DNA from: Sarcocystis neurona
Lineage: Eukaryota; Apicomplexa; Conoidasida; Eucoccidiorida; Sarcocystidae
Direction: 5' to 3'
DNA: 64,000 nucleotides
NCBI GenBank assembly: GCA_000727475.1
Contig: KL647314.1
Coordinates: 94,304 to 158,303, forward strand
Shown: positions 49,011-62,100 of the stretch, in pieces
How the letters are laid out: every line of letters begins with the position of its first letter
Position numbering within the stretch: position 1 is the first letter of the stretch
Position numbers and translations under genes: made by a program
Notes under the pieces: model-generated
The model's input: only the letters and a program-made list of their open reading frames with translations
Told to the model about the DNA's origin: nothing
Database searches by the model: none

Positions 49011-50848
49011 CAGAGAAAGAGAAATAGATAAGTGTAAGCTTCATTTTGCACCTGTGCGCACGCACCTTTTCACAGTGGTGTAGAATTCTCGATATTGAGC
49101 ACCATTCAAAAGATCTTGTTTTGTCCGTACACCACAGAATGGCATTAGAAAGGCGTCCAAGAGACCGCATCATAAGATTCCGAGTACGTACCACAGTCCA
49201 GAACAACCGCATTTCGGGCATCCACACGTACTACATTGGGAGTACACATGCGTATCATACATCCTAGATTGCACGTATAGTGTACGCTTACAAGTGGATA
49301 TCTTTATATATGTACAAACAAACTGCTTGTTTCACTTACGTACAACCTTCAGCTGTGTCTACAGTCTGTACTACAATTGACAAGTAACGAGTGAGGCAGA
49401 CAGATCGATATTCTCTGCGCAGGCGCGGCAGCCGCCGTGGTACCTAGCAGGGTATCGCTGCTGTAGCCATCTGAAGGCTTCCATAACTTCAACGATGTGC
49501 GCATATGTGTTGCATAGTCCCGTAAACACTGCTCTGGTATATTAACCTTTTGGGCACCACGTAGCAAAATAGGGCGTCCATCACTATTAGTGCCGCAGTC
49601 TACGTGAGCAGTCCGCGTCGAGCTGTGGTGTCGTGTTGGTATACATATATATATACACAAGGGAGAGTATCAACTGTTGCATCCCTACCAGGTTCTTCTG
49701 TTGTATTTGCGTATCCCGCGTGTGTCATTCGGGAAGGCACTTTACGACCTGTAGACATCGATTAATCGCGCAATTTACACGCGTTGCTCGCCAATTACAT
49801 TTCAACTTCTGCAGTTAACAAGTGTTTCAACCTTGCCTGGTGGTTTATCCCAGGCGATCGGACAAGGTCGAACGCATGACTACATCTGCGTACTTAGGCG
49901 TAAACAGCAGTAAGCGCTTCTGTGAAGAGACGAAGTACGTACGCACATGAAAACAGTTGCAACATACACATATATCATATACGGACTCACAGGTATGAAA
50001 AACATACACATTCATCCATACATACATCCATAACACAAGCACGGTTACACGGATACTTACGTATATGTACACGCAGGACGTCTGTTCGTGAATGTTACAC
50101 CGTGCAGCGTAGCCAAAACCGTGAACGCGCAGTGGCATTTAGACAACGAGAAACTCAATGAATGCACACAACGAGTTCTTAATGGCTCGCGTGTCAACAC
50201 GCACACACAGTTTTTTCTGTGGCAAGCATTCTACAGTATGGCAACTTTCCCTACAATGAAACCCGGACGGCGTGCAGAGCTGTGCACAAAGAGGCGGCTG
50301 CACTCGTAGGCGTGGACGCACACACGTGTGTGCATGTGTGTGCGAATACGCACAAATCACACCTGCAAGGAAAATCCGAACTACCACGCGTGTTACTGCA
50401 TTTCGTGTCGCAAACAATTTTCCTAGATGCGGCGAAGCAGTCCCATGAACATTTTAGCATACAATTTGTCCGCGGACGACGTGCTCCACCGCAGTTCTTC
50501 ATTCTACACCACGCACCATTGCCAGGGGCTACTTTTGACGACTTTTCTGTGCACCGTCGATTGAGGACTGGTTCGCATCCATTCATCGATACACTTGCGG
50601 GTCAGTGTGTATGCAGGCTTGCGACGCCCTTGGATTTTATGGTACGTGTGCCGGGGGACGACCGTGCGTAGTTCGGGGGTCTACGGGAATGTTATCACAG
50701 CCCTTTATCACGTGCTTCACCAAGGGACAACCTAAAGAGTAAGCCTTACGGGCGTCCTGCACTATATATGCTGTGTAGTGTCATTTCCTCGGCTGTCAAA
50801 GTCTAACGTACATATTTGCTTAGAGGTTGTATATACACATATGTATAC

Positions 50849-50879
<31 letters not shown>

Positions 50880-53194
50880 TGTACACGTACACGCAAGCTA
50901 TACGCAGAATAGAGGTGCACACGACGAACATACTGGACGCTACAGAGATGCCTCGCGACATTCGTAGACAACAACTTCTATCCTGACTACGCACACACAC
51001 ACTTGCAGATCTCGATGTCACTCGAACACCATCACTGTTATAGCTGTTCTACGGTAAAAGTATATACGAATGCATTTGCACGCATGTGGACGTATAATGT
51101 ATTCTACTGAAGTACTGTTGCTTCCGCTAAAAATCAGCCTCCACGCAGAATTTCTCGATTCTAAGCTTGCAAGAGCAAGGGACACAACTACGCAGGCACT
51201 TTCCTGAATCTTTCTGTGCAACGTGCTGACGGTCAGTGCAGGCAGTAAGAAGCTTCAGCGCAGGCAACCTTTTCCACTACAAGAATCTGCTCGAATATGT
51301 GCTCCACACGTGAAAGCACTCTTTGAACACGTGGTCCACGTGTAAAAACCCCGGCCCCACAAGCATGCGTAGAATTCGTAGACCTGACTACACAGAAAAG
51401 GACGACGAACCCGACTGAGAGCCTAACAAAACAGTGAACCGTGTCACCCCTCACTCGCCTCTATTTACTCCGCACCAGGGTACACACACACACACAGACG
51501 CACTGACACAGGTACGTAGGCATGCATGGCCGTATTTTCTCACTTGCCCTCTGCAGACACACCCATAGTATCATGGGACGTGGCAGGTATATTCGCGTAG
51601 CTTAGTCCGTATCAAAAATCTATGCACAGCTACACACGTATAATTAGGTGTAGAGTTCTGGTTGCTCGGTCGTATACGCGCAGTGCTTACCCAAGCGCGC
51701 ATGTGGATACTAATTGGAGCGTTTTCTTCAACGGGTGTGCGCATGTTACCAGTGTTGACCCCACGTTCAACCCTCTCGTTGATAGAGCTCAGAAATCCTG
51801 CGTACACCACAGTGTAGGTCTAGCCCTGAACGGGCCTCGGAAGCCAGAGGCGTTGGCTTTTCGTGCTTGTGTGTGTATGTGTACTCATACACGTATACAC
51901 ATACATATATATATATATATAAATATATATATATATTTCAGGAATGGCAGGGTATTCTACTGTAGTGATGTAAAAGCCCAACTCAAGTGATCCCTCTCGC
52001 GTCTGTGTTTATGTATACATATGTGTATGCCCCCGTGCGTGAGTACGTACAATCCTGTTTCTCAACATTGAACTCCTCCTGTGATAGGTCCTCGCGAGGT
52101 GACGTACATAGATACAAGTATAAAATCCTACATAATCGTGTTTTATGTACTTTCCTAAGTCCGACTGTATTCGATTTCCGCGTTAACGAATTTACGGCTG
52201 TACATACGAATGTACAGGTTCTGCTTAGCGAACCATTTCGTATGGCGATCTTACAAAGAGTATGCTTAGCTAGCCGTACGCTTAAGCGATCTACAGTCAC
52301 ACCTCTGCACGTGGTGCGTATATATGTGTCTGAAGCTAATAGTGAGCTGCCTTTCGCACATACCATTACGATGCGTACTCAGCCACATTGTACACCTAAA
52401 AAGATGCCCCTACGCCGGCTACGCACGTGTTTTTGAATGTACCAACTCCGTAGTGAGCCTGTCTAAAATTTGTCTCTGGTGAACCGGTATTCACATTGTA
52501 CGTACACATAGGTCTACACGGCCTTCCGGTTTCGTGAAGCCGTTTTCAGTATTCTGAAACGTGAAAATTAACGCACCTCAACACTAGTGCAAAGTCAGCT
52601 GTGTGCCACCATACGTGAAAACATATGTGTGCACGGCCATTACATCTCAGAACCTTCTTTTTTGTGATTGTTCATCTATATATCTATTTCTACGTCCGCA
52701 ACTTCAGCTCTTTATGGGTCAGCACGGCAATGCAGATCGAACCGTACGCGTGTGTCCAATTCCGCGACCACTGCAAATACTAGTTGTTGCGTTGCGTAAG
52801 GCCAAGCACCAGAGTCCTGACTGAAGTCGTGCAGATATGCGGAGGTCTACACGTGTGCAGAAGTACACATGTTTCTAGAGATACATAAAACTATACCTGT
52901 GTACCCTCACATGAAAGCGGCACGTAGGCGACCGCAACCACAGCACAGATGACTGGCGTGGCACCCGCTGACGTTATGGCCGACAGAGGATGTCAGGCCA
53001 TGAAACAACATTAAGAGGTTCGCTAGCAGCGCACATAGCAACAGAGATAACGGGTGAAGAATTAGACCCAGCGACCCCAGCTGAACGGCAGTAGCCGCAT
53101 CGTTTCTAACGGCACATGGAGCAAAAGCAGTTACACGGCGCACTAGCAGGCCGAGCAGAAGAAGCAGCAGCCGGTAGAACGCCAGGAGGCTAAG
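48252..53194. other. Five-kilobase region without a resolved gene
   Basis: Mostly repeat-poor, with microsatellites at 48,970-49,015 (TA then GA run), 50,845-50,885 and 51,900-51,940. Several open frames of 100-150 codons occur on both strands. Two are bounded by plausible splice sites (49,078-49,183 on +, acceptor TTTTCACAG and donor GTACGT; 50,350-50,640 on +), but neither links to another exon or shows a family. 52,900-53,194 is probably the 5' leader of the FAM184-like gene. Confidence 0.45.
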
Positions 53195-56100
53195 ATGGAG
53201 GGGGACGAGCTACAGCAGCAGCTGAGCCGTAAAGTGGCACAGCTAACGCGCGTGATCTTTCATTTGAACGTGCAGCTGGAGGAGAATGAAGCCTACAATC
53301 GTGCGGTTTCCGACGCCTACGAACAGGAAGTGGAGGAAATCGTTCTCGGAGCGAATCAGAAGCTGCAGCAATGTGTGCAGCAGTGTGAAGACCAGGAGCA
53401 AAAGCACCAAATTTCCACAAAGGTGTCAGTGATATCTGCTGCTGTCACGGCTCCTCGCTAGTTCTTCTTAGGGCGCACTCTCTTTTCTTCAGTTGCGCCG
53501 ATGCACCTCTTCAGTGGTTACACCCTGCAGAAGTATTTTAGCGCTTTTGTGTCCATCTAGGTGGCACGCAGTGGGGCACCGTGTAGCGCGTGCTGCAAAG
53601 GTGACAGGCCTGAGAGGCATGTGCTCAACGTAGCAGGTCGAACGCAAGAGACACATGCGCAGTGGTGAGATAAAATGTCTTTTAATCGCACTGCACGGAC
53701 GTAGAAGGTCACCTCTACGTCGGTGAATCCCCTCATTTCGTCGATACTGACACAATTCCTCTCCGCACTGCGCAACACCAGCTGCCGCGTCCTGTATGAA
53801 TTGGATCAAATGAGGCGGTTGTGCATGCTCCGTGCTGCCACGACGTCGTTCTACGACAAGAGCAGAAGCAGCAAGTTCTAGCTGAAAGCGAAAGGCAGGC
53901 CGCACATAAACAGGGAAGAGAATGTGTTGTAGAGGAGAACAAAACAGTGCTACGACGTTGTTTTTCGACCACGTATATTTATTTACATGTTTTGCTATAA
54001 ACAGTCCGAGACACCAACGTGCATGTGTGCCTATTCCAGGTAATTACGCCTTCCCTGCTTTGACAATGTACATAAAACTTTTTCGTTTAAGAGCATTACA
54101 AGTTAATTTTTCTTAGTGAAGATCAGCGTGTACTCGTTCAACGAGTTTAGGTGGGACCTCCAACTCATTAGGGAGGATTCTCCGTAGAGGTAAGTGACGT
54201 TGGCGTGGGCGTCGCTTTATTTGATTTCGCTTTTCGTAGATATCCGCATACGTGTGCCGAAGTCTGCTACACTGCAACGTACACTACGATGAGAAGGTAG
54301 TCACAAAGCTAAGCCCGTCTCAGAGTACCCTCCTGGAAACTTTATTGCGCTGTCTATCCGCAATATGCTAGTGAATGCATGCTTATATATAGATATATGT
54401 ATATATATACATATATATGGATGACGAAGGACGCAGCACAATTTTATCCACATGTGTGAACTGCTACATGCATGTAGAGACAGAGGCATATACACGAGAA
54501 GTCAAAAAGGGTCAACCAGAAAATAGTAAACGCATGTAAAAGTACGTCTAGCTTTGAACGTGGTGTCTACCTCGAATTATTACACAGAGGCAATCCACGC
54601 TCTACTCTGCGGCCGTCAGCCTTCTGTAATTCAGACTTTAGGAGCTCCCCATCACGACTGTATCTGCATACACGTATTTACACGTGTTTTGATGTGCGTA
54701 CGGTAGCTGTCGAATTTCCACCATGTCAGTAGACCAGACGTCTGGCAGGTAAACATTTACTATGCAGATGGCCACACACGCACTGCCGAAGAAAAGACCA
54801 ACAATCCATCTCCCTGCATATGTATCAGATCGGTTGGATCACCTGAAGTTTCACACAGATTTGCTGGGCTGAGTCCCGTCGGCAATGACAGACGATGCCT
54901 CTCGTTTACAAACGTGCTCTTCCTGCCACTCCAGCATGTTTCATACAGGACGGCAACTTTACACAAATGTATCGGCATATATGTGTAAAGTAACCTGTAC
55001 ACAGTTGTGCATACCAATCTCTAGAGAGTTTTCTTGACCCAACTCCAGTGTTTGACAACAAACCCACATCTTTGTTCCCCTACGTGTGGGTCGGCGGTGT
55101 CTTCACTCGTCCCCAACAAGTATATATACATTTATATGTATATATATATATAGACGGAGAGAGACACACACACACACACGCACACACACATACACACACG
55201 TGTACGAGAGCGTATGTGTTGAAAGGCCGCTCAGCGCTCTCAAAGTATGGCTCAGCCGTGCGTACATTATAATTTGTGTGTGGGGAGAGAACGCCTGGTT
55301 GCAATGATGAGCCGTAACAGGTGAAGCACCACATAGTAGCAACTGTGATTTGCAGAATTTTTGTACGTATGGCACACACATATCTAGGTGAGTTTGTGCC
55401 ATCATATTTCGGAAAAATCAACCGATATGTCTGCCAGGAGAGGACCAGTAGTTGAATGACAGAGTACTTCTGTGAGAGTGATTGAATTTGGGACCAGCCT
55501 TAGGGCGGCCGTTTATCGAACGCATTGAACATGTGCGCCTACAGACGCTTGGGGGGAGTATTCGTGGTGGGAGCGGTAGGAATAGTTGCAGTAAAGAGTC
55601 ACAAGGTACAGGGGTAGTATTAGGGCTGGAAGATGCAATGTTGTGGCAACAGGGAGAATGCAGGTTTGTTTATGATTTGAGCATCATGAGAAATTAAGGA
55701 TACTACCTTTATTCACATGGTCAGGAATAAAGTGGCATTGGAAGGTGAGCATGAACGTATACACATAAAGCTCTCCAAGCGTGCATTTTCTGGTTCTGCG
55801 AGACCGTGATTGTAGCATCGATCTCTGGCAGCATGTGCGGACTACCGTGCAAGAGGAAGAACCAGGTAGCTACACAGAGGGAGTTGTAGCGTGGAAGTCT
55901 ATTAAAAACTATCATTTCCGGATGGAAACTCAAAGCTCTAACTGCTTCACCCTCTGTCTTCTGTTTCCCTCAATACATAGGAAGTTGAATCCATGCTCGC
56001 GCAGTTGCGAGAAGCAACGGAAAGGATACGGAAGGATGCACAAGAGCATCGCAGAGTATGCAATGAATCGGTGCAGAAGAGTCAAGCCCAACAAGCTCTT

Positions 56101-59100
56101 CAGGTGAAAAATTTAGAAGGTGAGCCAGCAGACTGCTGTGTTTACTGAGGTTGCTCCAAAAAGATATATGTTCATTTATCCGGCCGAACGCAGGTGATGA
56201 ATTACCACCTTTTCCCCATAATATATATATATGTGTATGTATAGGTAAAAGCCGAGCAAAAATTACAATTTGGGGAAACTACGGGGATGCTCGTTGTAGC
56301 CCTGCAAATGTCTGCCAAAAGGCCTAAGAGTAGAGCCCAATAGTGTACCCCTTATGTGGCGGGAGGAGAAGAGAGACAGTTGCAAATGCTCTTGACGGGT
56401 ATTCAGTTATATTTGTTGTGTAAATATACGTACAGATATTCGTAGCGCTCTATGTGAAAGTCGTGGCCAGTTGTACGACGAAAGATTCACGTGTGCACAA
56501 GTATCCTTGACTATCCATAGAACTAGAACAACCTGCGCACGAATGTGTCCCGGCTTGTTTAAAATCCAAGTTTACGTCTTTGGTACGTCGGTGTATTTCT
56601 GAGGTTCAACTGGTAGCTAATAGACTGACAAAATCAGGCAGTGTAGCGACGCGATGACGAGGCCAGTGCAGGAGTGTATACACACCGTTTTCGATGCCCG
56701 CGCACCCCCCTCCGGCACCCGTACGACCCTACTTCACGTACACGCAAGCATATGCAAATGTTAACCCGTATATACTCACCGAATACACAAAGAGGTGTCT
56801 GGTCGGAGCCCTTCAGAGAGACACACGTACCTGCGATTGATCGATGCTGACTTGGTCAGGTACGAAGGTGTATACATAAAGAAGGAGAAGAGGAGAGACA
56901 GCCAGAGAGAAAGAGCGAGAGAGAAGTAAATAAACACGCGTGGTTTGTGTGGCGTGTATCACTTACGCACAGTTCTCTGCCCCAGGTTTTCACAGATACA
57001 GCAGCGTTTGAGGACGTTCTGCTTCTGTTTTCCCCTTTTCAGACCAGGCGTTGAGGTACAAAGAAGAAGTGGAGCTCTGTACACAGCAACTTAGAGACGC
57101 ACTCAAGCATATACTCGACAACGCAAATGAATTCAGCGGCCTTCAGCAGAATGAAAGGCTTGAAGAGAACCTCTGCAGTCAACTCAATGAGAAGGACGCG
57201 GTAAGACAGACAGTAAACGAGTGACACAGAACCCAGTTTAGCATGTTTGTAGGACCGAGACCCTGCACACCTTCACAAAATTCAATGTGTGTACGCGTCT
57301 TGGGGCCTCAGAGCCCAGCAGGTATGGTGCCCGAGGGGCAGCGTGTCTGTTTTGATGCACGGAAAGTGTGTGCCTCTACAGATGTCTATGTTAGGTGTAT
57401 CTAACAGTGTAAGTCCATGCATCGAAATGTACGTAGGTATGTAGGTATGTATGTATGTACGAATGTATGTATGTGTGTACGTATGTCTGTATGTACGTAC
57501 GTATGTATGTATGTACGTATGTATGTGTGTATGTACGCATGCATGTACGTATGTATGTATGTATATACGTACGTATGTATGTATGTATGTATATACGTAC
57601 GTATGTATGTATGTATGTACGTATGTATGCATGTATGTATGTATGTATGCGTGTATGTACGTATATATGCATACGTATGCGTGTGCGTGTGTGCGCGTGT
57701 GTGTGTGTATACAAAAGTCTACGCGTATACACGTAGATTCATGCATGTGGGTCGTTTAGGCGTGTATCTACTTGTGGATACGTATTTACCTGCGAGTGTG
57801 CGATTGCAAAACGTACGCTTGCTCGAGCACCGTGGTCGTCTTTCCCTCTTTAGCGAAGGAGCAGTGCTATCCATGTCAGTTGAAGGCCGCCGTTCAGCGC
57901 TCTTCGAGTCACTACGAAACTTTCCCTATTTACTTAAGGGAAAAGGGAATTGAAGAGTACACAGTCGTCCTCTGTGTTTCACTGTCTATCGCTGATTACA
58001 CGCCTATATCGTTGTCATGGGCACCTGACCACATGCGATTACGAGTTCTATCCAGGACCACCGAATATTGGCGTCTCTCTCTGTGACTGACCACGTACTA
58101 TTCATTACCGCTTTTACAGCTTACTTTGTCCTACTTGGTGCACGCGTGTCTTTCTATTCCATCAAGTATCCCGGCCTGTGCACCGGTTTCTAACCTAAAC
58201 ATTAAGCATACGTCGCCTTGCGTCCTAGGGGCGACGACACACAGAACTCTACGAATCAAACTTTCCGTCTTAAAGAGTGCTTTGTCCTGCACGGAACTAT
58301 TTAGAGGTGCGTAGACAAATAGAGAGCGCTGCGTCCACGCTTCAGCGCGCCGCTAGAGCCGTGCATACAATGTAGCAAGGATGTGCTTCTTTGTACGACG
58401 TAGCTGCCCTACTGTGGGAGTACCATGCTTGTACACACTTTGCAAGGTGCCGTATGTATGCAGTGATATACGCCGTGTACCTTCCAAGAGAGGACGCGTA
58501 TGTTGTATGTACGTAGACAGGGTTTTTCGCGTCAGTAGATACACGAGCGTAGGTGTGTGTGCCCTTGCGAGCTACTGTAGCACACTATTACAGTTCTTAG
58601 TTAAAAATTTCGGCGTGCAACTATATAGGTGCAAAACTAGAATTTTTACACAGATCAACGTGTATACATGTCTACACATATACCAGCAAATTAGTCATAT
58701 GTGCACATACGTGTAGCAATAACCTGTACACGCGTACATGCGGAAGGTGCAACGTGTGAACACAAACGCATAAACAGTTTGTTTCCGCGGCCTCCTCTGC
58801 TGCCGCTCCTGTAATTCAGGAGAATTTCGACACAAAAAGACACACACGAGAAAGAGGTAGCAGAGAAGGGACACACTTATCACGTAGGGCTGCGCTCAGC
58901 ACAGACTGATTCATGTATACTAAAGCCCTAAATATCACCGTTGAATATTTGCGTCTACGAAGGCGCGTCTAATCTTGTATGTTGTGTAAAAGCATATACG
59001 CATATTATATGAACATTTACAAGCGCAAACGTTAACACATACATATTCACGCATCTGCAACACATATATATATATATATATATATACATATACACGTATA

Positions 59101-62100
59101 CGTGCAGAAGCAGACACAAACACTCTCACATCCACGTTTGCAGAGTATATAGATTTGCACATACAAACACACGTGTCTGCATCATCAACACATGTGTCCG
59201 TATCTGCGGGGGTGTCAACAGTATGAGGTACCCACACGTAGTTTCCTTGTGTTTGTCCTGTCGTGCTACCGCAGGAGATTTCAAAACTCCGAGAAGACGT
59301 AGAAGCAACAAAGAAGCAAAAGGTCGACCTGGAGGGTCGTTGTGCGGAAGCAGAGGCAACGCGCGATAACGCGACAAAAGAGCTGGAAACAGCAGCGACT
59401 AAAATTAAGACGTTAGAAAGCGTTTTGGATCTAATCAATAGGCGGCATGAGGAGACGAAGCAGCTACATTCTGATAAACAGGCCGGATATGAGAAAAAGT
59501 AAACTTCTGCGTCTTCGTATCTGCATTTGCATTCATACACGCAAAAGTAATATAACGTTGTACATGCACAAGTGCATATATATATATATGTAAGTACGTA
59601 GAGCACGTGTGTGCATATGTGTAGTGATATATATATATAGTTACATGTGTATTTGAGCTGAGTTAGAGAAAGCAAGTGCTGATCGTTTACTGATGTACAG
59701 CAAAATAGCTTTCATTGGATCTGCTTACGGAACTGGCCATACAGCAACAACTGCGAGCCCTCCATCCTTCCGCTATTCTTGCTGTCGTAGTGCTGTGACA
59801 CAATCATAGTGTACGTCATCTGCGGCTCGTCCGTGTGCTTTAACTACTACCGGTGCTCCTCTCGTACAAGTACTACTACTTTACTAAGTGTTCTCTGTCT
59901 GGTAGCACTATCAGTAATGTCAGAAAAACTCGTAGTAGTGTTACTACTGCTGCTATCAATGCTAACACTACCAGCACTACAACAAATACTACCCTCTTCC
60001 ACAGTCCTTTCTTTTCACCCATTAGAATTCACAGCAGCCGGCCCCCGCAGCTCGCTATTTCGCGCCTTTCCTTCCTGTTCTAAATAGTACTTCCTGGTCT
60101 AAAGAGTATCACGACACTCCCCTTCATCAGGCTTGCGCTGGGCAGAGCCCAGCTACGAAGGTGACAGCAAAAGCGTAGTGCGCTTCCCTGCTCCCTGCAT
60201 AAGAAAATGTTTTCCCCATTGTTACGCATTTTCTTCTTCAAAATATCCAACGTTGTCAATATTTTACTGAGTGTTGCATTGCACCCAGAATTAATGAATT
60301 GACGGCTACGAACAGCTCCTTTAGCGGCATCATGGAGCAGCAAAAGAAAACAATTTTGGAGTACCAGGAGGCAATACGGGAATTCGAGGCAAGCCTGGCG
60401 TAACGAAAAAAGGGCAGACGTAGTCAGCTTAGATGAGCGCACCGAGTGTCCGCTGCGCTTCAATGCGAGAAACAGCATACGGATACGCGGGGGAATGCAT
60501 ATAAACGGGTGTCAAACACGAGAATATATACAGTTATTGGTATCCAGAGACACCAAAATACACGCGCACATCTACGTGCTTTGGTAGACGCCTACGCAGA
60601 CGTATAAATAGTACAAATATGAGGTAGACCTGAAGGAGGCAGGGACAGATTCGTCGACCCGGATGCTACTGATTACCAGCACGCACGCGTACGTCGCTCA
60701 CGGTAGCGTTCGTACAGATTTGTGAAACAAGGCCACTATTAAATCTACCAAGACTTGCACGTGCATGAAGGTCGAAACTGAACAAACTCTGTACGAATGT
60801 ACGTACTTGAATGCACTGAGACACGTGAGAACCTGATACGGATACACAAAGCTGTCCTTACACAAATCGTATAACGCGCAAGGGGGCTACTACTGTTCTC
60901 CTCCCTTCCAGCAACCTATACACTCATCTAAATGCAGAGCCTGTAAGGCATCGCACTCAGCTAAGCATGTGTGCGTCTTACTTCGCTCTGAAGTATCTCC
61001 ACTAAAGACCTGGTATTGGAGCGGCTCCAGTTGTGGTAGGGTCTGCAGGTGCGGTCAAGCAGTGCGCAAACATGAGGGTAGGGGCAATCCTAGGTTGTTC
61101 AGGAGTTATTAATGTAGTAGTGTGTAGCGACAGATACAGTGTTGCAAGTAGGGCTGACTTCGAGTTCTCTGCGCTGTGTCAAACGTTTCTGGCACGTACA
61201 CCCAGGTTCATATTTAGCCGTGGGTTGGCATGTGCGCAAATATTCAAATATATGTACAGATGCAGGGAAGAAGGAGGCGGAAGTTGCACACCTGTGTATT
61301 TGCCTTACCTGTAAACAGAGGCTTTCACGCGTCTTAAAAGAGTGACTACATACACTTGAACTATAATCTCATGCTAAACTACGGAGACGCTACGCTATCT
61401 AATAAGAACAGCGTGTAAAGCAATCCCCTGCACATGTGCGTGGAGGAGTACTCGAAGAAATCAGGAGAGTCATCAAACGTGTAGACCTTGGTGTGTCAAC
61501 ACGTGAAATTAAATTTAGGGTATACGCCTGTACCCGTTGAGTCTCAAGAGTAGCGTGTAACGCGGAACTCTGCACAAAGACAACCAGTTGTATGGAGTCC
61601 CGCACTTTTGTGTACTGTGGTGAGGTGGACAGGCGTTCGCATTCTACACCCTTGTTGTGCAAAGCATTCTGTTCATACCTTGACGACGAACAGTAGAACA
61701 CATTAACTTGAGAGCTCTCTGCCGTACCCTCAGCAATGCAGAGAAGCTGGCAGGAAGCCCACAAGAAATTCGGTGCTGTAAAGGAAAGCGTTCTGGCACT
61801 GGTGTCGTGTATTCAGCATGGTCGGGGCGTACGTACGTGTTTATCTACATGTACTTCCATTGCTGGACAGCGTCAGACCAACTTGTTTGTGAGAGGTCAT
61901 GTGTCCCTACAGAACACAACGAAAACGGAAGCGGAAGAAAAGGCCAGACTTCAGCGAGATTTGCACGAGTGCGAGAGCAAAGTGATAATGTTGACCGACA
62001 GAGTTGCAGAGAGAGACAGAGAGATTCATATGCAAGGTAGCGAGTTGATAAACGAGCTGCAGGGGCGCGTGGAAAACTTTGAACAAGAAACAGATAAACA

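Noticed and set aside
57282..57953. 150-178 codon frames of Tyr/Thr/His or Met/Tyr/Val/Cys
   Set aside because: Pure translation of the (GTAT)n array, open in all frames, and inside an intron of the FAM184-like gene.
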